DNA of 64,000 nt from Siphonodentalium dalli. Its lineage: Eukaryota > Mollusca > Scaphopoda > Gadilida > Siphonodentaliidae. The position numbers and the translations under genes are program-made. The DNA is taken from NCBI GenBank assembly GCA_032622095.1, contig CP136069.1:63908819-63972818 (forward strand), in the 5' to 3' direction. Shown here piece after piece: positions 12,854 to 27,500 of the stretch. Numbering within the stretch: position 1 is the first letter of the stretch; the number at the start of each line of letters is the position of its first letter. Below the pieces are notes generated by a model. It worked only from the letters and a program-made list of their open reading frames with translations. It was not told where the DNA came from and did no database searches.

Positions 12854-15543
12854 GGTTTTCATTTTAATTACTTATTTTCTGTGCACCGTTTAGAGACCAA
12901 GATTATTGATCAATTATAGTATAGTTCTATAGATTCATGTTGGGGTCCATAAAAAGAACGCTATACACACATATACAGTTGAATCCAATTCATGTCATAT
13001 CGTTGACATTCCCAAGTTTATTTCCACAGGGGAAACCCATCAAAAGTGTTGTTAACTCCCTAGCTGCTATGATGCAAATTGGATTACCATCCTTGGACAT
13101 TTGTGAAACATATTTGTGAGATCGTTGAATTTCCCAATAATCCATTGTTACGACTATCAACAAGATGTGGGGGTCTTGAGTAGATAACAAAAAAAAACCT
13201 GAGATGGGCCGAAGGGGAGGCGGGAGGGGGGCTGATGACAATCTAGGAATATATATTTTATGGCCTTAATTCATCAACAGCAAGCCTGAGAATATGGTGC
13301 CAGACATTTGCAGGATGAGGTCCCCAGAGGGTGAACTTATGAACTTAGTGATGCTACCCTCCACAGCGGGCTTGCATCACTAAATTCACCCTTTGGGAGC
13401 CTCGATTATACAATGTCGTCCGCCAATTTGGGGATATAGAGAAACTAAACTAAAAAAGAAAAATAATCTTTGTGAAGAAGATTTTCTAAAGAGACTAAAA
13501 AAAATCTTTTTAATTTGATAATAAAGATACTTTCCAAAAAAGATGAGGCCCGCTTTGCGGAGTAGCATCACTAAATTCACCCTCTGGGGACCTCATTCTG
13601 CAAATGTCCGGCACCATATTCTCAGCCCTCAGGCCCTTAACAATCCTCTACTTACATGGTTTTAAGTCATCACTTTTCATCACAATAGCTTCAATTTCAA
13701 TAATTTTATTATCTTCAATTTGACTTGAAAAGTAGTTTTTTATTCACCTCTTTTATTATCCCAAATAAATATTGTTTTGGGTAAAAACAAAGACAATAGA
13801 AAGCCTTTACTATCTCTCGTAAAAAAAATTTAACCCTTCCATGACTGGAGCTTCCTGATTTTTTTGCGAAAACCCTGTGCCAATGCATTAATTTTCTTAT
13901 ATATGCAAGTCTCCCATAGGGAGCCTCACATATATAAGAGAATACATTGGCCTAACAATATTTCCCTTGGACCATGTAAGCCAATGCATTCTATTATATA
14001 AGTGAATGCATTGGCACACGATCTTTAATGCTGCACCAACACAGTTCCCGTCTTGAAATGGTTAAAAACCAGCAAAATCTACATTACATTCAATGACATT
14101 TGGTTTCCGCAATGTGCCAATAGGTGGGCATAAATGGAATAAATCAATCGTTTGGCCCGTCGAGAGTTGGACTGATATTCTTCGCAGATCAATTTATATC
14201 AAATATGACCAAAATTCATCTGTAAAGTCCCAAGTGGATGATAATAAAAATATATTTAAATGACAACTGTCCTGCTGTGTGAAACAGCGTCACTAAATTC
14301 ACCCTCTGGGGACCTCATTCTGCAATGTTCGACACACTATATACAGGCTTCTTTTACTCATTCTACAATATTGCTTAATAATTTGGGGACCAAAATAAAT
14401 GCAGGGTTAACGAAAAATGCTGAAGTAATTCATTAATAAGTTTTTCTCATCCACTAGCTATCAACACAATTCCACATATACATGCACAACTATAATATAA
14501 AGAGAGTGTTTTCATGCTAGAGAAACTGAAAAATGAAAATGTAATAAAAATGTTCATTAATTAGTTATAAAGATTAGCCAAAAAATGTTAAAGTATAGAA
14601 GATACTTCCAATGCTAAATATACTGAAACGGGGAATATAATGCCTGTCAGATGATGATCCTATAGTATTAGCTTTGTAAACATTCAACTTTAACACTTCC
14701 ATGCTGAGAGCAGCACTGGTGCAGCATTAAAGATCCTGTGCCAGTGCATTCTCTTATATATGTGATTCTCCCATAGGAAGCCTCGCATGTATAAGAGAAT
14801 GCACTGGCTTACAAGGTATTAAAGGTAAAAATGGTTAGGCTAATGTGCACTGGCACAGTGTTTTTTGCTAAATTTCAGGAAGCTCCAGTCATGGATCAAT
14901 CAATGACGTTTTGAAATATTTTTTTTTTGGCAAAATAACCTGTGGAGCTAGCGCTAATGTCCCAAACTTTAGTCACGCACATATCCTATTATCAACTGAT
15001 CATGATTAAATTATTTTAAAATGTTAAGACAAATATACTATAACACGTACATTAACATGCTATTAAGGGTTAATGAATTTGTCATTGTAGAATTTGCCTT
15101 TAAACATTTCGGTTATATCTGTTATATGAACTTAATCAAAACAAGAGTTATTTCTCATAATTTATTAAATCCCATAGATTTGTCAAAATATTTCCATAAC
15201 ATTAAAGAAGTTCTTTGCGGGCAACAGTTATGTCTTGGGAAAAAAACAGCTGTCAATCATGAGTCTGGTTGCAGAATAAACTTCAAATTCATTATAGTCA
15301 ATTGTCAGTCGATAAAAATCAACAAGTTTGGCATCTTTCCAAACATGTGTGGGGTTGATGTCCAGAAAATAATTCACACACCTGTGCTTTCCGGAAGAAT
15401 GTCGGACATTGATTAACCCTTTGAGTGCCAGGTCCGATTTTTGTATTGACCCATATACCCTGTGCCAATGCATTCTCTTATATATGCGAGTCGACCATAG
15501 GTCGCCTCGCATATATAAGAGAATGCATTGGCCTAACATTATT

Positions 15544-15576
<33 letters not shown>

Positions 15577-18500
15577 TTTTAATCATTTATTCTTATATTC
15601 TTTAACAGACTTATTTTGTATGTTTAGGGCCGATGAGATCGGCCCCTGGCACTCAAAGGATTAAGTTTATCGATGTATAACCTTTTTGACTAATTATGAT
15701 ACTCTTTTACATAATTTATTGAATTGAAATTAACCCTTCCAAGTTGAAGCTTCGTGATTTTTTAATGCGATAATTAACTGGGACAGTTTTTCGTTACTAA
15801 TTTTATAAATTTTAGATTGAGTTATCTCGTATGCTACATTCAAAATGAATATGAGCTATAAAATCAATATTAATTGATAAAAGCGTTTCCAGACAGGGGT
15901 CTTTGTTTCATATTTAATATTTTATACACAGGAAAAACTTGATAAAGGAAGAGATAGACCATTTTTAAATGTTTGATGAAATTCAAGCTTCATAAACGTT
16001 ATTAATTATACATGTAGTTAAAATGGAAGAAAGTGTTATAACAGATAAAGCAGTGCTTTTGTGTGATGACGTTTCATGTGGATGTTTTTACTTTTGACTA
16101 TGTGGATGATCAAAAGCATCACATACATGCAACATGCTACAGAGTACTAATTAAGACATTTCTAATATGCAAAACATATAGGAAAGTAATATTAAGCAAA
16201 ATATTTATTAAAAAGACGTAATTCTAACAGCATGGAAATATCTAAAGGAGGGGAGATTACTCTATAAAGACTTTACTTTGAAGACACCTCAGTGAGATTA
16301 CCTGACACATCACAGGACTGATAGATTGGAACTTACATACGGACTCCTGTTTCTATTAACAATATTAATTACGCAAACATTATAAATTAACCCTCTAATC
16401 ACAGAATGGACCAATCCATTCACTTACAAATGTTTAAACAGAAGGATCCATTCTTCGTCTGCAGGTATATTCAAATCATATACAGCAATGCTCTAAATAA
16501 TCGAGTGAGAGCTTTCCGATAAATGGCAACAAGCCACATTTCCGACTAAATCCTGAAAAATTACCCATAATTCTGCTGTGGTTAAGGAGTCAATTATTTA
16601 GGGCATTACTGTCGGAAATATGACTTTTTGCCATTCATCGGAAAGCTCTCAGTGAGAGCTTTCCGATGAATGGCAACAAGCTATATTTCCGACTAAATCC
16701 TGAAAAATTACCCATAATTCTGCTTGGTTAAGGAGTCGATTATTTAGGGCATTACTGTAAGTTGACAGGCAGAGAAACACCTTTGGCAATGAATGAATGG
16801 AAATAAACTAGCGGTTCTTATTACCGAGTATTAAGTTATCAAATGATTTAATAGAGCCACATCTATGTCTTTTTGAATGAACTTCAATAGTTAAACAACT
16901 AATGTTCATACAATTCAAGAATTTTTTTGCAACTCTTACGCCAGTATATAGTGAAAGGTCATTGAGTTTTTATTACTCCCTGAATAAATTTATGGTAATA
17001 AAGTGTGGATACAGTCATTTTACGGGGCATATATTGGCTCTCTTTTTTCTCTCAACAAACAGTTTCGATTAATTATACCATTGTGTTTGGTCAACAAAGT
17101 CCTGATATACAAGCCAGAGAACTGAATTGTGTTCTTATTTTGGCTTTTCTCATTCCTGGTAATATGGATAATGCTGGAAAAAATGGGTGCCTTTAAGCCA
17201 CCAAATGCTTTTAATGAGTTGAAGAAACAGGAATCCAAACAGATGAGACAAGAATAACAAAGGTGTGGCCAAATGACAGAGTCTTACCTGTCTTTACTGT
17301 AACATACAATGAATGACACATTAGTTGAAAAACATTGTTTTAGGCTGTCTTTATTGTAACATACAATGAATGATACACATGAGTTAGAAATGTATTTTTA
17401 ACCATCTTTACTGTAACATACAATGACACATGAGTTATAATATTTATTGTTTAACCTTTCTTTACTGTAACATACAATGAACGACACATGAGATTTATTT
17501 TACACCTGTCTTTACTATAACATACAATGACACATGAGTTATTAGATTTATTTTTAACCTTTTTTACGGTAGCACACAATGAATGACACATGAGTTACAA
17601 GATTTATTTTAAACCTGTCTTTACTGTAACATACGATGAATGACAAATGAGTTATATTACAGATTTATTTCAAACCTGTCTTTACTGTAACATACAATGA
17701 CACATGAATTATAACATTTATTTTTAACTTGTATTTACTGTAACATACAATTAATTACACATGACAAATAAGTTATTGTATTATTTTAACATGTCATTAC
17801 TGACACGTGAGTTATGAGTTGTATTTTAAACTTGTATTTACTGTAAAATAAATGACACATGAGTTATAAGATTTATTTTTAACCTGGCTTTACTGTAACA
17901 ATCAGTAAATGACAAATGATTTATACAATTTATTTTTAACATGTTATTACTGTAACATACAATGACACATGAGTTATAAGCTTCATTTTAACCTGTCTTT
18001 ACTGTAACATACAATGAATGACACATGAGTAATGAGATTTATTTTTTAACCTGCCTTTACTGTAACATACAATGACACATGAGTTATATTTATTTTAACC
18101 TGTCGTTTCTGTAACATACAATAATAAATGGGTTATAAGATTTATTTTTTAACAAGTATATGATGTTCATGGATTTAACTTTCTTGACAAAGGTATGGTG
18201 AGATATGAAGGCCATATTTCATCCTACATATTAGCTAATATTTTCTCTTCTCATAACTCATTTGTAAATTTTAGTAACTACTGCTAGCACAGCATTTTTG
18301 TTGTTGACTAATTTATACTGCATTGGTGTCAATTTTGATGATGAAATTCTCAAATACATATTCAATTTCATGACAAATCAGCTTGAATGAATGATAAGGT
18401 TTAAGGCTAATTTAAGTGACTTAGTATCTTCCCATGCAAAGGTGGTGGGGTGTGAGGGACTGGGGTGGGTGAGTTCACATGATATAGTAATGCGTAGAAG

Positions 18501-21500
18501 GTTCTGGGTGTCTTAATATGTGGTTTAGTAGATATTATCAAAATAAGTGCCCCTTCCACCGCGTTCACACCACTATGAACCACATTCAATAATGACAGTT
18601 AATGTGGTTCAATGTAAATGCAACGATGTCCTGAAGTTGCATCAACATAAAGATTCTTCAACAAGCTACAGATACCGGCACACTATACAAAAACTTTATA
18701 CATGACGTCATGCTGAGTTTAACGTCAAGGTCATAGCAATAATTATTAACAAATTCAGGTCAAAAGGTCCAATAATTCGTTTTAATTGATGTGTATTTTC
18801 TGTTTACGTGTGCTATCATAATCTATTGCACTTATACATTGGGACATTATATTAATCAAAATATCTCCTATACAATTCATTTATAAATCAGATGATTAAT
18901 TGAAGTTATGTCTACATAAAAAGTATTAACAAATTCAGGTCAGAAGGGTCCAATAATTCATTTTAATTGATGTGTATTTTCTGTTTATGTGTGCTATCAT
19001 AATCTATTGCACTTATACATTGGAACGGACATTATATTAATCAAAATATCTGCTATACAATTCATTTATAAATTGGATGATTAATTGAAGTTATGTCTAC
19101 ATAATATGACAGTTCCTGAAACGACATATATGTCGTTCCACTTGCGAACCGTACAGTGACATATATGTCGTTCTACTCGCCAAAGGGTTAAAGAGGACAC
19201 TTGTTTTGAGAAAATCTATAGACACAATTATAGGATAACTATATATGAAACATATAATATATAATAGCCAAATTTAGCCACATGAACATGTAACTTGTAA
19301 TGTGTGCTATCATTGCCAAAGAAAATTACAGAACTCACATGACCATTATGCCTCCCTGTACACAGGCATTCTGTTCGTTTAAACATATTTTATTTTATCC
19401 ATTAATGTATAATTGGGATTGGGGCATGGGTTATACAACTTAGACAGGCATTCTGTTAAGATGTTTTGTGTGCTATGTTTAGCATATGAAAGTTAATTGT
19501 AGCAAAGAAGAGTGCTCCAATCTTCTAATAACCGAGGAGAAGTGAACAATGCTATGCAGACAGTGGGAGGATGGGATTTGCCTGAGCGGGAAGATCTTAT
19601 TTTGATTGACGCCAATTTAGTGAATTGGTGGATAAAGTGTGGATAGCTTCTCCTCGCCATCTATTGTTCACACTTTTTGCTACATGTTGCAGTCCTCGAA
19701 ATTAGCCATGGCAATAAGCAATGCCATGGAAAATGCCGTCGCAACATTTGGAATCTAACATGCCACAGCATTAAATTTGCTGTGGTACATTTCTCCTAAT
19801 TTCGAGGGCTCATATTGGCCCGATATCTATAAATGTGTAGGTTTGGTGCTATAAAATCGTGTGACTTTTTCCAGAAAGTGCATCCCATAGCAATACCATA
19901 GTAACACTTATTACAAGTTATAAGTACGTGTGGCTAAATATAGCTATTGTGGAAGATGAATGTCCATGGATTGGAACATCAGTACAATCTCTGATATAAT
20001 CGTTCCTTGGATGGAAATTTCTCATAATATATAAATGAAGTTTGAAACAGAAATTGAGAGACAGACACCTGAAAGATCAGTTTTGGGTTTTTAAAGAGAT
20101 TGGAAAATAAAAAATAGATGGAACTTTCGAAAGAAAGAGGTCAAGTTGGGAAGGAGAGTTTGAGTGCTGAATAACTTTTTTTAACAGATATGGATTTTAA
20201 GCTTTTTATATCTGGGGATACTGTAATTTACTCCAGAGCCACAATTAAAATATTTTATGTTTCCCTCCTCCAGACCATACATTTTCAATGTGACTATTAC
20301 AAAACAACACCAACGAATGTTTCAAAATCAATATAGGTAGAAAATACAGTATAATGCCCTAAATAATCGACTCCTTAACCACAGCAGAATTATGGGTAAT
20401 TTTTCAGGATTTAGTCGGAAATATGGCTTGTTGCCATTCATCGGAAAGCTCTCACTGAGCTTTCCGATGAATGGCAACAAGCCATATTTCCGACTAAATC
20501 CTGAAAAATTACCCATAATTCTGCTGTGGTTAAGGAGTCGATTATTTAGGGTATTACTGTAGCTAGAAAATATACACTCCTGTGTTATGCATGTATCGAA
20601 TATAAGAAAATGACTTGCTGATGATTATAATGGCTTTATTGCAAGAGTGTATGTTCTTCAAATATCTTCAACCAATTTATTATTAATCTTCAACTATATA
20701 GAATAGATTCTCCTGTTCAATTTTAACCCTTTCATGAAGGGAGCTGCGCTGGTACAGCATTAAAGATCCTGTGCCAGTGCATTCTCTTCTATATGCGAGT
20801 TGCCCATAGGGAACCTCACATATAAAAGACAATGCACTGGCTTACAAGGTCAAGGTAAATATTGTTAATCCAATGTATTCTCTAATATGCGAGGCTCCCT
20901 ATGGGAGACATGCATATATAAGAGAATGCATTGGCACAGAGTTTTCACAAAATGTAAGGTATCTCCATGCAGTCATGGAAGCGTTAATGGTAGACATTGA
21001 AGAAATCCATTCTAGATTGAAGTGATGCCACAAGTAAATGACAGAGAAACACCCCAAAAATTAATTTGAAGGAATGTTCCAGTGACAAGTTCAGTAACCC
21101 TTCCATGAATGCAGCTTCCTGAAATTTCGAGAAAACCCCGTGCTAATGCATTCTGTTTTATATGCGAGCCTTGCATATATAGGAGAATACATCAGCCTAA
21201 CAATATTTACCTTGACCATGTAAGCCAGTGCATTCTCTTATATATGCGAGGCTCCCTATTGGAGACTCACTTATATAAGAGAATGCACTGGCACAGGATC
21301 TTTAAAGCTGCACCAGCGTGGCTCCCATCATGAAAGAGTAAACATTTTGTTAATTTGTTGGTTGAGAAAGGGGAAACAATCCACATTTTGATTATGGCCT
21401 GGGAACCAAGAAAAATGTATGAACATTAAGGGTGACGACAGTAAAAATATTTTCTTGGTTTATTATCTAACACAGATCACAACACAATGTTAAGATATCT

Positions 21501-24500
21501 AAAAATTAGTTAAGTTAATTAACATGCGGCTAATCATACTCAGACTGATATGTTCCCATGGGGTAAGCTCTGAACATCGAAAAATGATGAATATGAAAAT
21601 GAATTAGTAATGATGAATATGCAAATTATTTAGTATAAAAAAACAATGAATGAACATCAAAACTGAACTAGCAAAATGGTATTAGTTTCATAGATTTGGG
21701 GTAAGTTCACATACTCGCAAATTTGCCAGGCATTTCAGCAGAGAAAGTTACAATGTGCCAGAAACAGAACGCAAAAATGCTTATAAAATGCATCTGTGTC
21801 ACAGCTAGCTACAGTAATGCCCTAAATAATAGACTCCTTAACCACAGCAGAATTATGGGTAATTTTTCAGGATTTAGTGAGAGCTTTCCGTTGAATGGCA
21901 ACAAGCCATATTTCCAACTAAATCCTGAAAAATTACCCATAATTCTGCTGTGGTTAAGAAGTAGATTATTTATGGCATTACTGTACATGAGAAGTAAAAA
22001 CTATGTAGTTCCACTAGTATTGATGCAATCAAAATTTGCATGGAAAATAGCATGCGATTATCTCGCAGGAATCAATCATACAGGTATTTTTAGGCAATGT
22101 CTTATTGGTATTGTTACATGTGGAACTACCAAAATTTTACTTCTCATGTCATTAGCTTTGGTAAATATGCATGTTGTATGATGTCGTTCATATTCTGACA
22201 CCATAGGGTTTCTATCAGAAAATGCCTGCATAAAATGCTGTGCAAACTTGCCAGTGTATGAACATACCATACCCTTGAAGTATATTGAAGCCATATTCTA
22301 GGTAGAGCAAATATGGTTATTTTTAAAATTGGATGATCAAAATTATGATGCGGCCACATTATTTTCTAAATTTTTTTTTTTTATTTTCATTTTTGTAAAC
22401 TAGAAAAACTTTGTACACAAAAAATGACAATTTCTAGAGTGAAATTTGAATTTATTTTTATTTTCCAAAAACCTGTTACTTTGCACAAAAACATTGACAA
22501 TTTTTAGCGTGCAACTTGGAAATTAGAATCAGAATTACAATTCATATATTTATATAATTTAAATGTTGTATTAACCTTTGTTCAATTTGGTTAACAATAA
22601 ATAGCATTAAAACCAGTTAAAGCCATAAACAATACTCAAGAATATGTCCCCCGTACTCAATTCAATGTTAGTGTAATATTATTCTGTATGTGTCACATAA
22701 AATGAATATCCGTCATGAATGATGAATGATTCAAATTTGAAAGCAAGGGCTGCTAATCAGCTATGAAAGTTTGATTTTAAATAAGTGAAAAAAGAATGTT
22801 TTGAGACATCAAACGAGGATTAAAAACGCTGATTAAAAACATCATAAAACCTAACAATGAACATGTAAGCAGAAAAACAAATTATCTCGAAAGGTCACTT
22901 GATTCCTTCAATACCTACGGTCAACAATCAAGAACGATTATAAAGTCAAAGTAATTTGTTTAGACTGGTTAATTAGTCATACAATAGGCAGATCAGACTT
23001 CTATCTGTCAATTATCTTTAGGATTAACAATAGGTAAATAATGCATTTGTTTTTATTGTGTTACTCAGTTCATACTTTATTGAAAGTGAATACCGCAGAA
23101 AATTCGGTCATTTTAGTACCGGGTAGCCAGAGATTTTCAGAAAATGAAGAGTCGGTATTTAAGAAATTAGTGTAGATTGAGACTGTTTTATTGAATGATA
23201 TGGTATTGCAGCTGTTGGGCACATTCACTGTTTACACTAAATATGCTCCAATGGCCACAGCACCATATCCCTCTATAAAATACACACCAACTATATTCAT
23301 TTCTTTTTATTTATATAGCTTTTTCCTTTAAAAATCAGTTGAAAGTATTTTTTTTTAAATCAGTCAACATTATGGAGATTATACCATGCAGCATTGTATA
23401 AAGTGAGCCAAATATCTGCCTGTCAATTACTAATCAATTAGTCTATGGCCGCTTGCTTAACAAATTAAGGCACCCAGTCATTCTACCAAACTGCTTTTAA
23501 TAATTTAGGTCAATAAATATGTGCCGTCAGGGTTCGTGTTATGGTGTGTTTTTTTGGTATAAAACGCATAACCCAAATGGCAATCAAGGAATAGGATTTA
23601 GTGTAACACACACAGGCTATGTAAATATATAGAAGAACACCAACGAGTATTCACAACGAGCCGTAGATGAGTTGTGAATCAAATTTATTAAACGAGTTTC
23701 ATAAAAATCTTATATCCCAACATAACGAGTTGAAGATCTTGTATATCACATGAAAAAATCTAGAGCTTTATGCTTTTTTAACAAATCAAAATCTTTAAAA
23801 GCAACTGAAAAATGCATGTAAAATGCATACATGCACGGCGTTGGCTGAGACGCATCACAACCGTATACTACAGTATTGCGCGCTCTGCCTTGCGACGAAA
23901 CATATAGTCCCCCAATTTTCCTCTTTGTTTTTGTGCCTATTTTCATTAGTGCAACGAAGTTGGACAATAATTGAACATTAATGAACAAAGCATTCATTTT
24001 GCAATGTCTGGTATTGGTGTCAAGCGCAGCTTTTCTAAATAGTATTAATCCGGATGGTAATTTTAATTGGCGTGATACCAAGCATCCCGGGAAGCATGTG
24101 GCGTTTACACACTAGTGAGAGATAAGAAAATATCTAATGGATTTTTCAATGATATTATAGGGGTTTCATGTGATATATAATTATTTAATGTATTTATCAA
24201 ACTATTTTAATCCTCGGAATCTGATAAAAGCAATCAATTGAGTTCTGTATCAATCTGATAAAATTTATAATGACACTTCTCGTATAAGCCTAGATTATAT
24301 AGACACAGCGTAAATAACCTCTTAAGCTTCATTGAGATTTAATCGTATTAGATTGAGACATAATATACCTGTAGTTATCCAGACTAGTTCCCATTGTAGC
24401 ATGGAGGTCATCTCCGCCATCACCGAATGAAACTGACACGAGTAGAGTGGCGTCTTTTATTGAAGCGGTGATATGGTTATGGAATGGTATGTCTCCCACT

Positions 24501-27500
24501 GCATACAATAGTACTCCTGATTGTCGCTCTGTCTGCAAAACAAAGATTAGGTCTATATAAAACATGTGCAATGCCAAGCGTGGCATATTCCCTGGAAATA
24601 TTTGTATGGATGGAAAATTGTGTAAGTTTCGAAATCCAAGAAATGGGTATCCTTTCCCCCCTAAACTGTCATCTATCAACACATCAAAGCACAACCAAAT
24701 CCGATGATCCATGCCCAAGTTACAACTAAATCCGTTGATCCATGCCCAAGTTACAACTAAATCCGATGATCCATGCCCAAGTTACAACTAAATCCGATGA
24801 TCCATGCCCAAGTTACAACCAAATCCGATGATCCATGCCCAAGTTACAACCAAATCCGATGATCCATGCCCAAGTTACAACTAAATCCGATGATCCATGC
24901 CCAAGTTACAACCAAATCCGATGATCCATGCCCAAGTTACAACCAAATCCGTTGATCCATGCCCAAGTTACAACTAAATCCGATGATCCATGCCCAAGTT
25001 ACAACCAAATCCGATGATCCATGCCCAAGTTACAACTAAATCCGATGATCCATGCCCAAGTTACAACTAAATCCGATGATCCATGCCCAAGTTACAACCA
25101 AATCCGATGATCCATGCCCAAGTTACAACCAAATCCGATGATCCATGCCCAAGTTACAAGCTGACATTTTTCATACGGACACAAAATTAAGATATTCCCG
25201 AAGTCAAACAAGGGTTGTAACTCTGGTAAAAATGAATGGAAGAAACCTGTAGTATATGGGTATCCTTTAACACATGCTGTGCTATCACCGTACTAAAGCA
25301 CAACCAAATCTGATAATCCATGCCCGAATGTCCGCACAGGGACAAAATTAAAAAAACAAGGGCCGAACTCTGGTTGAAGTCGAAAATTTTTACCCTGAGG
25401 TGGGAGGGTTACCTGTGTTGTCAACTTGGGGGCAGTGGGTGAAGATGGAAATTTAAAACACACGGACTACGTTCCTGTTAACAATGCACTCAATAACGAC
25501 AATGCAATATAATTTTTGCATAAAATTGAGTGAACAAACTTTCATTTATTTAAGTAACTGCAGTCCCAATGGAAATATACTAGATATGGATTTTGCCTGT
25601 CACTAAATTGATTAGGGATTAGGTTGACCGCTTTCTAATGTGATTACTGATATGTGTTTGAGAATTCAATTGCTTCCATTTCTAATCTCTGTAATGGTAA
25701 AAACTGTCAGCCAGATATAGTCATGATAAATAGAGGCATTGGAAGGATACAGTAATGCCCTAAATAATCGATTCCTTAACCACAGCAGATTTATGGGTAA
25801 CTTTTCAGGATTTAGTCGGAAATATGACTTGTTGCCATTAATCGGAAAGCTCTCGGTGAGAGCTTTCCAATGAATGGCAACAAGCCATATTTCTGACTAA
25901 ATCCTAAAAAGTTACCCATAATTCTGCTGTGGTTAAGAAGTCGATTATTTATAGCATTACTGTACATGGGTGAGGAAAGCAGAACTTTAAAAAAGCCACA
26001 TTTTTAGTTAACCCTTCCTTTACCAAGTGGATTCTTCAACTCAGTTATACAAATCTATATTGGAATGGTCTATTAATCATTTGGATGGGTGTTCAGGTAA
26101 TAAAAATAGACGACAGACAGAAAAACAGATATTACAAGAGCAGAGTGATTCATAATAATAATTGGTGGAAACTACTCATCAATGAGTAAAAAGTAAATAA
26201 AGGGTTACAGGGCACTTAACAGATGCTAAAATATACAAACTAGAACAGCATTTTTGAGACACTTCTAGAATGAAACTGAAACTTCAACACTAATTGTAAA
26301 GCCATTACCAATCAATGTTCTGTGTTATCATCATTACTGTATCTGAGAATACCAGTAATTAAATGTAAAATGCAATGACTATTCATTATTAATTATTCTA
26401 TATTAGTTTCTGAAGTTACTTTAATACATAGTATAATTAATTATAATAGCATAAATTTTACCACCGATCTTGTTTACATTCATTTTATGCAAATGAAGCA
26501 TGTGTTTAGGGACTATATATAAAGAAATGTTCCTATCTGGATTTTCACAGGGGAGACTTCAATGAAAGTGTACATTGTGCCAATAATGAATAAAATGCCT
26601 TCTTATTTTCCACCAAGTAAGCAAATTGACTGGATTGATACTAAAAGATAAAATAATTAACCATGGCCTATTATTTTGACAACTGAAATCGACATTGACA
26701 GACAGACAGTACAGGTGTTTATGGCACTGAAAGTTACATGATGTCAGACTGGAAACTAACATGATGGCTCTGTCCAGAACCATGACATCGACATGAATGC
26801 TAGGAGTCTCAGGAAGCAGGTGTTCAGCACAGGCATGAAGATATGGTGCTGGATATTTGCAGAATGAGGTCCCCAGAGGGTAAATTTAGTGACACTATCC
26901 CGCACAGAGGCTAGTATAACTAAATTCCCCTTCTGGAAACCTCATTCTGCTTCTTCTCTGGAAAGTATCTTTATTATCAAATTAACAAGTGTTTTTTAGT
27001 TTCTTTAGAAACTTCTTTTTCTGTATTAGTTTAGTTTCTCTATATCCCAAAATTAGCAGACGACACATTGTATAATTGAGGTGCCAAATGGGTGCATATC
27101 TCCATCTTCACCATTCGGGAACTTAAATCTGAGTCTAGGTTTCCCATAGCACTATTATATATAAAACTCACCCTCAGGTGACCTCATTCTGCGAAGTCCA
27201 GCACAATATGTTCAGGCCTGTTTAGCACAGGTGTTTGTGTCAATTAAGGGTACAAAATATTGAAAAATAGACCCAAATTTGATAAAATAGCTGTATTATA
27301 ATAGGGTTGTTTTTATCCATCCTCAGGTACTCAAAGAGTTGAGATGGATATAGTTTGCTCTCGGATAGCATTGCATTGGTTGCGAATGTATGTCACTGGA
27401 TTTCATTCATCTTTTGATCGGGAAAGTTTTCGATTTGTTGATACCTTGGCGCTCACTTTTATAACTTTATCTGAACAACCCAGTAAATAAAGATTATATC

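Noticed and set aside
20328-20516. Recurring MGNFSGFSRKYGLLPFIGKLS-type frames
   Set aside because: Translations of the family B arm; present on both strands because the element is a palindrome.
23746-24081. 111-codon minus-strand open frame
   Set aside because: No domain, no splice signals that fit the phase of exons 5 and 6, and low-complexity surroundings.
24691-25159. CRISPR-like regular array
   Set aside because: Units are contiguous 31-bp repeats without unique spacers, in animal DNA. It is a minisatellite.
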